The notes beneath the pieces are model-generated. The model was not told the DNA's origin. It did no database searches and worked only from the letters and a program-made list of their open reading frames with translations. Shown here in pieces: positions 7,563 to 16,728 of a DNA stretch of 64,000 nucleotides. Position 1 is the stretch's first letter. Every line of letters begins with the position of its first letter. This stretch comes from DATFNI01 sp963787205 (lineage in GTDB: Bacteria > Bacteroidota > Rhodothermia > Balneolales > DATFMH01), in the NCBI GenBank assembly GCA_963787205.1, contig CAWBCD010000016.1, forward strand, positions 159,725 through 223,724, given 5' to 3'. A program made the position numbers and the translations under genes.

Positions 7563-9641
7563 TCAATTCACAGAAAAAGAATCATACACCACTTCGCTGG
7601 ATTTATTGCCGTTCTGAGTGGTAGCCTGCTTCATGGCAACATTCACACCATTTTCAGATTTCCAGTCAGTATATGACATCTGAATATCCACGTTTCCCTC
7701 GCTGGGTATAAATTCTGAATATCGCAGGTACACGGGTAACCCGGTTTCGGAGTCGATGAGAAGCGTGAATGGCTTGGATTCCTTGATTTCAAGTTTCACA
7801 AGTTTTTTCCCGTCTACATTTTCGGTTCCCATATACTCCGGCGTCAGATTGTCTTTGTCTAGAGCTATATTTAAATAGTTGCGGTGGATGCCATCTTTCA
7901 GTAAATCAGCCACCTGCTGGGGAAGAGGTTGCTCCTGCCCGCCCATACTTCGGGTAGCTTTACCGTCTGCCAGACTCATAACCATCGTACCCCCGGGTGT
8001 AGCAATCTCTGTCTTCATCTGATCGGGGAAAACGATGGATGTAGTCGCCTGCATGGATATCTTGCCATTGGGTAGCTGCGGACTGTACTGGGTGACCTCA
8101 CCTTTGGTTGTAATTCCATTTACCTTGCTGCTCGTTTTGATCAGAGAAGCCGCCATCTTATTGAGCCACATCCGCCCTTTATTGATATCTCCTTTCCCAG
8201 AGGTTTCGTCGCTGGCAGATTTAGGTTCGGGAATGGTAATATCAATTTTATTGACATTCCCAAACTTGTTGAGCTGATCGCCGATCTCAGATGCGTTCCC
8301 CACGACAAGGATTTGCAAGTCAGCCGGTTTCAGATACTTTTGGGCAACCCGCTGGACATCAGCCGTCGTTACTTTCTTCACATTTTCGACGTATCTCTCA
8401 AATTCATCCGGTGGTAAGCCGAGATAAGCATCTCTCATTTTTTCATTCAGGATTTTACTCCTGCTGTCGTAGTGAAAAACGAGTGAATTGAGAAACTGGT
8501 CCCTCGTGTCCTGTAATTCCTTGTCGGTCACGCCATCCTGCTGCAGCTTTTTGATCTCGTTGATGATGGCGTCGATAGCTTGAGCTGTTGTGGCACTTTT
8601 GGTCATTACACCGGTGTAAAACACACCCGGATACAACACGTTGCTGGTATAACGGCCATACACGGCGTAGGCGAGTCCGAGGTCAGTGCGTACATGCTTC
8701 ATCAAACGGCCGGAGAACCCGCCGCTTAATATCTCGTTCATCACCTGCAGCGCTGCGTAATCCGGATTTTTGCGGAAACCACCGATATGCCCAAGGTAGA
8801 TCACACTCTGGTTTACATCCGGTTTGTCAATAAAATTGATTGTCGGCTTGTACTGGTAGTTGACTTTCGGTAAATCCAGTGCGGTCCCGGAACCTTTCTT
8901 AAAGCTTCCGAATGCCGAACCGATCATCTTCTTCATCGACCCTGGATCAAAGTCGCCAACCACGCCAACCATCAGGTTTCTTCCGACATATGCTTTATCA
9001 TGGAGTGATTGAAGATCGGCCTTTGTGATATTATTGATCGTCTGATACTCTTCCAGACGTGCGTAGACGGAGTTCGGACCGTAGATCAACCGATCGAATT
9101 CCCTGCCGGCAATGCCCTGTACATCATCATTTCGTCGGGAAATGACCGTTTTGACCTGTTTTTTATCGAGTTCAATTTTATCATCCGGGAAGGCCGGATT
9201 TTTCAGAACGTCGACAAAGACGGGCAGCAATTCCGGCAGATCTTCTTTGAGGACATTCAGGTTGGCAGAACCCGATGTGAAATCCATCCCAATGCTCAGT
9301 CGTGCAGCCTTATCCTCAAGGATTTTGTTTAGCGTGTCCGACGGATATTTCTTAGACCCGCCATCGCGCATCACCGATGCCATGATATCAGCCAGTCCGG
9401 ATTTGTCCGCCGGATCCTCGAACGATCCTCCGCGAACAATAACGTGAACGTTGACCAGGGGCAACTCGTGGTCAGGCAGCATATAGACCATGATGCCGTT
9501 CTTCAGTTTGAACTGCTCCACCTTCGGAAGTTTATAGCCCGGCAGCGGAGGATAGGTGAGATCGTTATACGGCTTCTGAGCATAACCTGCCGATATGGCA
9601 AGGAAAAAAAGCAGTAGAAATAATGATATGTGTCGTTTCAT
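7563..9641 (-). CDS. M16 family peptidase-like protein, non-catalytic partner with LolA-like tail
   Basis: About 692 residues from the ATG at 9641 (MKRHISLFLLLFFLAISAGYAQ, a signal peptide), so exported to the periplasm or outer membrane. Two M16 (insulinase-like) units follow, but where active members have HxxEH this one reads SGLADIMASVMRDGG, so it lacks zinc ligands. The last 190 residues or so, absent from ordinary M16 partners, resemble an outer-membrane-lipoprotein-sorting (LolA/LppX-like) fold with GLPVYLRYSEF and VDIQMSYTDW. It follows the catalytic M16 gene by 35 bases, and the two probably form a heterodimer, as other two-subunit M16 peptidases do. Confidence 0.88.
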   Translation of the reverse strand: MKRHISLFLLLFFLAISAGYAQKPYNDLTYPPLPGYKLPKVEQFKLKNGIMVYMLPDHELPLVNVHVIVRGGSFEDPADKSGLADIMASVMRDGGSKKYPSDTLNKILEDKAARLSIGMDFTSGSANLNVLKEDLPELLPVFVDVLKNPAFPDDKIELDKKQVKTVISRRNDDVQGIAGREFDRLIYGPNSVYARLEEYQTINNITKADLQSLHDKAYVGRNLMVGVVGDFDPGSMKKMIGSAFGSFKKGSGTALDLPKVNYQYKPTINFIDKPDVNQSVIYLGHIGGFRKNPDYAALQVMNEILSGGFSGRLMKHVRTDLGLAYAVYGRYTSNVLYPGVFYTGVMTKSATTAQAIDAIINEIKKLQQDGVTDKELQDTRDQFLNSLVFHYDSRSKILNEKMRDAYLGLPPDEFERYVENVKKVTTADVQRVAQKYLKPADLQILVVGNASEIGDQLNKFGNVNKIDITIPEPKSASDETSGKGDINKGRMWLNKMAASLIKTSSKVNGITTKGEVTQYSPQLPNGKISMQATTSIVFPDQMKTEIATPGGTMVMSLADGKATRSMGGQEQPLPQQVADLLKDGIHRNYLNIALDKDNLTPEYMGTENVDGKKLVKLEIKESKPFTLLIDSETGLPVYLRYSEFIPSEGNVDIQMSYTDWKSENGVNVAMKQATTQNGNKSSEVVYDSFSVN

Positions 9642-9676
9642 GAGTAGGGAAATTTCTTTGTGAATAGTAGGGTATA

Positions 9677-11200
9677 TCAATTGGCTTCGGCTGTAGCCGC
9701 AGCGCTTTGTTTGGGTTCTATGATGCCCACCGTGCGGTTAGAGGGCACCAGATATTTTTTCGCCACCCGCTGAATATCAGCCGATGTAACCTTTTCCAGC
9801 GCATCCAGATCTGTGAATACAGTTCTCCAGTCACCACGTTGTGCCTCGGCCATGGCAAGCGCCAGTGCCATCCCCATATTGGAGTTGAGACTGCGAACCA
9901 GCGAAGCCCTGGCGTTGGTGATCGCCCGGTTGAGCTCGGTTGTGGTTACTCCATGTTCCTTGATATTTTCTATCTCCTGATCCATGATTGCTTCTACAGT
10001 ATCGATGGGCACGCCCTGATTGGGAACCACGTATGTCAGGAACATCGACTGGTATTTGTCTCCCGGGAACCCGTTGAAAGCACCCACATTTAAAGCCACT
10101 TGTTTGTCTTCAACCATTTTCTTGTACAGGCGCGACGTGCGGCCATCTGACAGTATGGACGCCAGCAGTTGCAACGGTTTTGCATCGGGATCAGCAGCAC
10201 TAACGGTATGATAACCGGCCAGATACCAGGGCTGGCTGTTTTCGTGAATAACAAAGCGTCGCTCACCATACTGTTGCGGCTCCCGGATCGTCATCAGCGG
10301 GGCATCCGGTTTTTTAGGCATGCGTCCGAAATATTCCTCGGCCCATTTCTTCATCTGTGCCGGATCTACATCGCCGGCAACGGCCATCACAATATTCGAA
10401 GGCACGTAATATTTGTTATAGAAATCCTGCACATCTGCAATCGTGGTTGACTTGATGTCGGACGGCCATCCAATGACAGGGGTGCCATACGGGCTGGCGG
10501 TATAAGCCACAGACAGAAATTCCTCGATCAACCGGCCAATGGGGCGTGAGTCGGTGCGCATCCGGCGTTCTTCCATGATGACGTCTTTCTCTTTGTAAAA
10601 CTCACGAAAGACCGGATGCATGAACCGGTCCGATTCGGTGCTGAACCACAATTCGGCACGATTCTCTGGAAGGCTGTAATAGTAAATTGTCTGATCGCTT
10701 CCCGTCGAGGCGTTCATGCCGACGCCGCCATTGCGATCTATAATCTGCGAGAATTCATTATTTTTTACATACTTCTTGGCTTCAGCCTCCAGCTCTTTGA
10801 AACGGGACCATTCCTCTTTAATCTTTGCCGAATCAGGTTGCGGCTGCAGTGTAGCCAGGAACCACTTTTCATAGGCCTGATCCTCCTCGGCAAGAACCGG
10901 CTTCTCTTTTTCCCAGTTGGTGGTGCCAATCGTTTGCGTTCCCTTGAATGCCATGTGTTCGAAGACATGCGCTTCCCCGCTTTTACCGAGCGGTTCATTG
11001 ACCGAGCCGGCATTCACGAAGGAAACAAAGCTGGCGACCGGGGCAACATCCCTCTTTATAATGATAAATCGAAGTCCGTTATCTAGCGTAAAAGTCGTAA
11101 CTTTCTTCTCAAATGATGACAAATCCTGCGCAGTTAAAGTGGCTGAAGATGCCACAATGAACAGCAAGACCATCAGCATGGTTAGCTGCATCTTTTTCAT
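9677..11200 (-). CDS. M16 family zinc metallopeptidase, catalytic subunit
   Basis: 507 residues with an N-terminal signal peptide (KMQLTMLMVLLFIVASSATL). The inverted zinc motif HVFEH lies in GEAHVFEHMAFKGT and the distal glutamate in the MEERRMRTDS region, so it should be an active endopeptidase. Two M16 domains are present; the second begins around TTIADVQDFYNKYYVPSN. It is the first gene of a two-gene minus-strand operon with the non-catalytic M16 partner. The likely role is degradation of peptides in the periplasm, as in the PqqL/YmxG-like groups. The exact substrate is unknown. Confidence 0.92.
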   Translation of the reverse strand: MKKMQLTMLMVLLFIVASSATLTAQDLSSFEKKVTTFTLDNGLRFIIIKRDVAPVASFVSFVNAGSVNEPLGKSGEAHVFEHMAFKGTQTIGTTNWEKEKPVLAEEDQAYEKWFLATLQPQPDSAKIKEEWSRFKELEAEAKKYVKNNEFSQIIDRNGGVGMNASTGSDQTIYYYSLPENRAELWFSTESDRFMHPVFREFYKEKDVIMEERRMRTDSRPIGRLIEEFLSVAYTASPYGTPVIGWPSDIKSTTIADVQDFYNKYYVPSNIVMAVAGDVDPAQMKKWAEEYFGRMPKKPDAPLMTIREPQQYGERRFVIHENSQPWYLAGYHTVSAADPDAKPLQLLASILSDGRTSRLYKKMVEDKQVALNVGAFNGFPGDKYQSMFLTYVVPNQGVPIDTVEAIMDQEIENIKEHGVTTTELNRAITNARASLVRSLNSNMGMALALAMAEAQRGDWRTVFTDLDALEKVTSADIQRVAKKYLVPSNRTVGIIEPKQSAAATAEAN

Positions 11201-11382
11201 AATCCTCCCAATTAATGAAATTATATATAATCAACGTGCATATTCGGCAAAAAAAGGAAAAGTTGCCAAACGCTTAATACTTTAGAATAAACTTATGTGA
11301 GAAATAATCATTTGAGGTGTCAAAGAGCTAATAAAAGCTGGAAATTTTTTGTGTAATCTGTATAAAATTCAAATCATTTGTT

Positions 11383-12921
11383 ATGAGAAGATTGTGCTTG
11401 GGTATCATGGCCTTTATCGTGTTGGTTCCGTTGCAGCTATGTGCACAGAATTATACGCTGGTTGCCTACAATGTGGAGAATTTATTCGATGCCGATGGAG
11501 TGGCCGTATTCAGGGATTATAACACCTACGATGGTCAGGGGAATCCGCTGTATACCAGGGAAGATGTGTTAACCAAGATCGAGCATATAACACAGGTTCT
11601 GAAGCGATATGACAACGGAAAGGGACCCGATGTCATCCTGTTTGCAGAACTCGAGAGCGATTTCACCCCCGAAGACAGTACCCGTTCACTTACGGCTGAT
11701 GCATTTCTGAATGAATGGTCAAATACTACACTGAAGCATATGCTGGGTTCCGGATTTGACGACAGGATCAAGGACCTGCCCTCGGAGCTTCTGTTGTTAA
11801 AAGGGATGTATGATGCCGGTTTGCGTGGATACGATTTCCAAATCGGTTACAACAGAACGGATGAGAAAGGCAAACCGGAGCAGGCTCAAAAATGTGCTGT
11901 CTTTTCCCGTTTGCCTATCGAGAAAAGCAGAACCAGGATCTACCCTATCCCGAACGGCAGGCCTGTCATTGAAGTGTGGCTGAATGTCGAAGGGCACGAT
12001 TTGATTGTCTTTGGCAACCACTGGAAAGCAGGGGCCAGCAGCCTTGATCTGGAAGAAGTGCGCGTACGGGAGGCCCGTATTCTACGGAACCGGCTGGACC
12101 AGATACTCAGCCAGAATCCTTCGGCCGATATCATCCTTGGGGGTGACTTTAACAGCCAGTACAATCAGAAATGGGTGCTGAATGTCGATTCAACAGGGAT
12201 AAATACCGTTCTGAAGTCAACTGGCGATGAAGTCAGTGTGGCGGGGAAATCATCAAAATCATTTTATAATCTCTGGTATGAACTGCCAGCGGACAAGCGT
12301 GGATCCGATGTATACCGCGGCCATTGGGGTACGCTGATGCAGATACTGATCAGTCATGGCATGTATGATGAGTCGGGTGTGCAATATGTAGACAACAGTT
12401 TTGCTGTCGGTAAATTTATTGGATTGAACGCTTACAGGTACAGCGGTGCGCCCAGATCGTGGACATCCTATGGCAGTGGGAAAGGTTATTCCGACCACTT
12501 GCCTGTCAGTATGGAGTTTAGGGTCACTTCTAAAAATAATCCCGGAGCCAGTATCACGTTAAAGGAACCTTCGCGGTCGGATGATCATTCGGGTAAGATG
12601 GTACCAATAACATTTACCCCGCCGGACACCAGTCAGGTTTACAGGCTGGATGCGGTGAATCCGGATTCATTGACCGAATATCGTTATTATGATGAATTGT
12701 TTTACGTTAACAGGAAGATCTCTACAGATGGAACAATACAGGCAGGTAATAAAAATATTGAAGTATATTCCGGCGATCCCAAAGTCCGTGCTATGCTCAA
12801 GGAAGCAGCAGCAAAGGGTGGGGAACTAAGGTTTTTTGCCCGTCTGAGGGAATACCGCAATAAATTGGAGTGGGTTATCGATTCACCGGAATATTTGTTG
12901 AATAAATCGAACAGGTTGTGA
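11383..12921 (+). CDS. Secreted endonuclease/exonuclease/phosphatase family protein
   Basis: 512 residues beginning with a signal peptide (MRRLCLGIMAFIVLVPLQLC then AQ). The EEP fold is shown by YNVENLFD near residue 30, a glutamate in LFAELESD, GNHWKAG, GGDFNSQY and the catalytic GYSDHLPV. These match the metal-dependent phosphodiesterase family that includes extracellular nucleases. About 130 C-terminal residues follow the catalytic domain without a recognisable family. The stop overlaps the start of the DUF3857 gene (GTGA), so the two are translationally coupled. It could act on extracellular DNA or another phosphodiester. Confidence 0.85.
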   Translation: MRRLCLGIMAFIVLVPLQLCAQNYTLVAYNVENLFDADGVAVFRDYNTYDGQGNPLYTREDVLTKIEHITQVLKRYDNGKGPDVILFAELESDFTPEDSTRSLTADAFLNEWSNTTLKHMLGSGFDDRIKDLPSELLLLKGMYDAGLRGYDFQIGYNRTDEKGKPEQAQKCAVFSRLPIEKSRTRIYPIPNGRPVIEVWLNVEGHDLIVFGNHWKAGASSLDLEEVRVREARILRNRLDQILSQNPSADIILGGDFNSQYNQKWVLNVDSTGINTVLKSTGDEVSVAGKSSKSFYNLWYELPADKRGSDVYRGHWGTLMQILISHGMYDESGVQYVDNSFAVGKFIGLNAYRYSGAPRSWTSYGSGKGYSDHLPVSMEFRVTSKNNPGASITLKEPSRSDDHSGKMVPITFTPPDTSQVYRLDAVNPDSLTEYRYYDELFYVNRKISTDGTIQAGNKNIEVYSGDPKVRAMLKEAAAKGGELRFFARLREYRNKLEWVIDSPEYLLNKSNRL

Positions 12922-14930
12922 CGAGAAATTTCAGGATTTTATTTACAGGAGCTATCTGGGTAGTTTGTGTCTTGTTGTTAGTTTTTCACAGTTCAGCATC
13001 AGCCCAGGTCACCGATACGCTGAGCTGGCCCAAACAACTTCCCAGGGTTGAGTATGGAGAGATCCCGGATTCACTGTTTCAGATGAACCAGTACCCGGGC
13101 AATCCTAATCTCGATTATTTCTTTGCCTACAAGGGACTAAGTATCGACTTCGGACTTAAAGACAACTCTTTAATTGCCTACCTGACTTACCTGGTGCGCA
13201 TCAAGGTATTGAAGCAGGATGGAGTGAAGGCGTCAATCGTTGATATTCCCTACTATTTTCAAAACGATATAGAAAAAGTGACCTCGATCAAGGGGCATAC
13301 GATTCATCCCAACGGTTCCCGCATCAACCTGGATTCGACGAAAATACGGACCATTGGCGTGAACAGCCGTTACAAGCTTAAAGAGTTTACGTTGCCGGAT
13401 GTCCATCCCGGATCGATTCTGGAGTATCGATATACCATTCGCCGTCGCTACATCGAGGAACTGCCTGATTTCTATTTCATGAATACGCGGCCGACGGATC
13501 TATCGGTCATTCGCCTGGTTAACAGCAAATATATCCGGTATGATGTGACACCGGTCAACATGAAGCAACCGCCGCATCATTTTGAACAGAAAATCGACAC
13601 AGTTCAGAGGCCCAATATCTTCACCCGGCCGGAGGGACCGCCAATTCTTGTTGATTATTGGTATATGAAAAATATTCCGGGTCTTCGGGAGGAGCCATAT
13701 ATCACTTCCCTGAATGACTATCGCTGGAAGATGAAGTTTGCCTGGAAATCGTTCGGAAACCCGCGGCAGGTTATCGGGAAAGGCTGGGATATCGTTGTGG
13801 CAGAGCTTCGCCTGAAAGACGGGTTTCTGAAAAATATCAGTAAATATCCCAGTCTTGACTCACTGGGCAGGACATTTCGGCGGATAAAAGATCCGGTGGT
13901 ACGGCTGAATAGTGTTTTTCGATATGTAAACGATCATGTCACCTATAACGGGTCAGAAGCTGTATTAAGCGATGCCCATCTGGACTCGGTTATTGACGGC
14001 AACCCTGCCGATCAGGCGGCCATCAACCAGGTTTTGATCGGAATGCTCCAGGGAGCCGGTATCAAGGCGGAACCCCTGTTGACGGCTACGCGCAAGCAGG
14101 GACGGATACTTAGCGATTATCCATCCGTTTTCCAGTTTAATGTAATGATGGTGTATGCGAAGGCTGGGGATACGACCAGGTTAATGGATGCCACTCACCG
14201 TCACAGCATACCCGGTTTACTGCCTCTGGGGACCATCGGGGGCAGAGGGCTGGTTGTTGAACCGCACAACTATCAATGGGTAAATATAAATCCACAGGCG
14301 TCCCGTTTTGAGATGGATGTGAATTTATCTGCCAGCCTGGATACCGCCGGCGATCTGGAAGGACATGTAACTGCAAAGCACTACGGTTATCTTGCGCAGA
14401 AAATCAGGGATCAGCTTAAGACGGATTTGAAACCATCCGAAATTGTGCATCAGGATCTGTTTGGTCACTACACGGGCGTCACGTTCGACTCCATCCATTT
14501 TGACAGTGTTAAGGCATATGGAAAACCGGTTGTAGTGACGGCGAATTTCAAGATACCAAACTACGCGGTCAGCTATCAGAGCGGATTGGAATACTCTCCG
14601 CTGATCGTTGGCTACAAAATGGAAAACCCGTTTGGCGGCAGCCGGCAATTGCCCGTCACGCTTTCTGCTCCCGAGCGGCTGAATGTCTCATACAAAGTAC
14701 AGATGCCCCGCGGTTTTACTTTGAAAAGATCCAACAGAAACACTAACGTGAATATCCCGGGGGCCCGCCTTGGTTTTGATTATAAGGTAGATTCCCGTAA
14801 TCTGGATTACAACCTGCATGTTGCGGTACTCAGAACCGATTATGGTCAGGATTTATTTCCCCAACTAATCAACCTGTATGATAAATGGGTGGAACTCAGC
14901 CGCACGCGCTTGTTTATAAGGAAAAGGTAG
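12918..14930 (+). CDS. DUF3857 / transglutaminase-like protein
   Basis: 670 residues from a GTG that overlaps the upstream TGA. A signal peptide (ILFTGAIWVVCVLLLVFHSS, then ASAQ) is followed by a DUF3857 domain (about 60-240, with LPDVHPGSILEYRYTIRR) and a transglutaminase-like region (about 320-440) that starts at FRYVNDHVTYNG. The expected Cys nucleophile is replaced: the relevant stretch reads NPADQAAINQVLIGMLQGAG, where active members usually have a GxCxD/E-type site. It may be a non-enzymatic member. The location is periplasmic or outer membrane; function unknown for the family. Confidence 0.82.
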   Translation: MTRNFRILFTGAIWVVCVLLLVFHSSASAQVTDTLSWPKQLPRVEYGEIPDSLFQMNQYPGNPNLDYFFAYKGLSIDFGLKDNSLIAYLTYLVRIKVLKQDGVKASIVDIPYYFQNDIEKVTSIKGHTIHPNGSRINLDSTKIRTIGVNSRYKLKEFTLPDVHPGSILEYRYTIRRRYIEELPDFYFMNTRPTDLSVIRLVNSKYIRYDVTPVNMKQPPHHFEQKIDTVQRPNIFTRPEGPPILVDYWYMKNIPGLREEPYITSLNDYRWKMKFAWKSFGNPRQVIGKGWDIVVAELRLKDGFLKNISKYPSLDSLGRTFRRIKDPVVRLNSVFRYVNDHVTYNGSEAVLSDAHLDSVIDGNPADQAAINQVLIGMLQGAGIKAEPLLTATRKQGRILSDYPSVFQFNVMMVYAKAGDTTRLMDATHRHSIPGLLPLGTIGGRGLVVEPHNYQWVNINPQASRFEMDVNLSASLDTAGDLEGHVTAKHYGYLAQKIRDQLKTDLKPSEIVHQDLFGHYTGVTFDSIHFDSVKAYGKPVVVTANFKIPNYAVSYQSGLEYSPLIVGYKMENPFGGSRQLPVTLSAPERLNVSYKVQMPRGFTLKRSNRNTNVNIPGARLGFDYKVDSRNLDYNLHVAVLRTDYGQDLFPQLINLYDKWVELSRTRLFIRKR

Positions 14931-14946
14931 CATGGGAGAAGGGAAT

Positions 14947-14977
14947 TATGAATTTTGAATTTTGAATTTTGAATTGG
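14947..14977. repeat. Short tandem repeat, TGAATTTT units
   Basis: Three and a half direct copies of an 8-base unit TGAATTTT lie between the DUF3857 gene and tsaB. No gene or promoter is obvious in the 146-base gap besides this run. Confidence 0.5.
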
Positions 14978-15076
14978 AGTGTACCGGAGGCTGATGGCTG
15001 AGAGCTGATGCCTTATACCTCGCAACCGGTAACGGGCTATCAATTACCAATCATTAATTATTGACAACAGATCTAA

Positions 15077-15796
15077 ATGTCCTCATCCAACATCCTCGCT
15101 TTTGATACGGCAACAAAAGTTTGTACGGTTGCATTGCGCAGAAGCGATGGCATTGTGACTGAGCGATGGGACCAGGGACAAGGTATCCATTCGGAAAAGC
15201 TTTTTTTGTTTGTACGTGAATTATTAGATTTATCCGGTTTACAAATGAGCGAGGTGGAAACCCTGCTTTTTACAACGGGGCCCGGCTCGTACACCGGACT
15301 TCGCATTGGCACGAGTGCCATGAAGGGATTTGCATTTGGGAATGATCTTGAAGTATATGGAATTAATACACTGGCTTTCTTTGCAGAATCGGCTCGATTA
15401 GCTGGGGGAAAAATCGAACGAGTTCATGCTGTTATTGACGCACGTCGTTCGCATCTGTATCATCAGTTATATTCCATATCTGATACTGATATCATACCGG
15501 AGACGGAAGTGTCCGTCCGTGAAATAGCCTCTTTGGAATCGATTATAAAGGAAGGAGATGTCATTATCGGAACCGGAATCAAGCGCTTGCCGGATGTGTT
15601 AAAGGAAAAGCTACATGTCTTTGATACACAGAATATCAAGGCCGTGGCACTGATTTCGTTGTTTGATCGATATGCAAACATTGGTGAAGATGATGTCCTG
15701 CATGCTGTAATAAAAAAAGTCGCACCGGAACAATTTGAACCTTATTATTATGGTCCGAGTATTCCGCAAGTGAATCATGGAAATTTGGGAAATTAG
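15077..15796 (+). CDS. tsaB: tRNA threonylcarbamoyladenosine biosynthesis protein TsaB
   Basis: 239 residues of the ASKHA fold. TsaB is the non-catalytic partner of TsaD, needed for t6A modification at position 37 of ANN-decoding tRNAs. Signature segments are NILAFDTATKVCTVAL at the N terminus and LLFTTGPGSYTGLRIGTSAM near residue 70, both strongly typical. Length is usual for the family. The ATG at 15077 is preferred. It is followed after 14 bases by accD, suggesting co-transcription. tsaD and tsaE are not in this window. Confidence 0.92.
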   Translation: MSSSNILAFDTATKVCTVALRRSDGIVTERWDQGQGIHSEKLFLFVRELLDLSGLQMSEVETLLFTTGPGSYTGLRIGTSAMKGFAFGNDLEVYGINTLAFFAESARLAGGKIERVHAVIDARRSHLYHQLYSISDTDIIPETEVSVREIASLESIIKEGDVIIGTGIKRLPDVLKEKLHVFDTQNIKAVALISLFDRYANIGEDDVLHAVIKKVAPEQFEPYYYGPSIPQVNHGNLGN

Positions 15797-15810
15797 ACAG
15801 GAGCCATCTC

Positions 15811-16704
15811 TTGGAAACTGAAGAACATCCATCTGAAAACGAAGAATTTGATATGGCCTGGTTTAAACGTCAAGAGCAAAAAATAAGAACAGATACACCG
15901 AAAGAGATGCCGGAAGGGGTCTGGGTGAAAGTTCCGACAACCGGTGAAACCATTCACCGTCGGGAACTGGAGGACAACCTGTGGGTGGATCCGCTGAGTG
16001 GGTACCATTTCCCGGTTGGCAGCTCCTATTATTTCAAAATCCTGTTTGATAAGGGCAAGTATGAGGAACTCGGTGCAGACATCAAACCCACCGATCCATT
16101 AGGATTTGAGGACCGCAAGTCGTACAAGTCTCGATTGGATGACGCCCGTAAAAAAACGGGACTAACCGACGCCCTTCGGGTCGGGACCGGCAAGATGCAG
16201 GAGCTGGATATCGTGGTTGCCTGCATGGACTTCAAGTTTATCGGCGGAAGCATGGGCTCTGTCGTCGGTGAACGGATTGCCGTGGCGGCCGACTACGCAC
16301 GGGAACATAAGATTCCGCTCATTATCATCTCCCAATCGGGCGGCGCCCGGATGATGGAAAGTGTGCTGAGTCTGATGCAGATGGCCAAGACCGCTTCCAA
16401 ACTGGCACTGCTGAACGAAGAGGGTGTTCCCTACATCTCGGTCATGACCAACCCGACAACCGGTGGTGTAACAGCCAGTTATGCCATGCTGGGCGATTTT
16501 AACATCGCTGAGCCAGGGGCCCTGATCGGTTTTGCCGGACCGCGGGTCATCCGCCAGACGATCGGCCGCGACCTGCCCGAAGGCTTCCAGACCGCCGAAT
16601 ACCTGCTCGAACACGGTTTCCTCGATTTCATCATCCCCCGCACCCAGATGAAAAGCCGCCTGACCAAACTGCTGGCTATTTTGCAGCATAAGTACGAGAA
16701 GTAA
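15811..16704 (+). CDS. accD: Acetyl-CoA carboxylase carboxyltransferase subunit beta, lacking the zinc-ribbon cysteines
   Basis: 297 residues. It makes malonyl-CoA together with AccA, the first step of fatty acid synthesis. The crotonase-type core is well conserved: FKFIGGSMGSVVGERIA, SQSGGARMMESVLSLMQMAK, TNPTTGGVTASYAMLGD and IGFAGPRVIRQTI. Unusually, the N-terminal zinc ribbon that normally holds four cysteines (CxxC...CxxC) reads VWVKVPTTGETIHRRELE and LWVDPLSGYHF; no cysteine remains. Start is ambiguous: TTG at 15811 has AGGAG seven bases upstream, while the ATG at 15853 gives the family-typical MAWFKR. accA is not adjacent. Confidence 0.93.
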   Translation: METEEHPSENEEFDMAWFKRQEQKIRTDTPKEMPEGVWVKVPTTGETIHRRELEDNLWVDPLSGYHFPVGSSYYFKILFDKGKYEELGADIKPTDPLGFEDRKSYKSRLDDARKKTGLTDALRVGTGKMQELDIVVACMDFKFIGGSMGSVVGERIAVAADYAREHKIPLIIISQSGGARMMESVLSLMQMAKTASKLALLNEEGVPYISVMTNPTTGGVTASYAMLGDFNIAEPGALIGFAGPRVIRQTIGRDLPEGFQTAEYLLEHGFLDFIIPRTQMKSRLTKLLAILQHKYEK

Positions 16705-16728
16705 AGCAGGTTGGGATGTTTGACGCGT

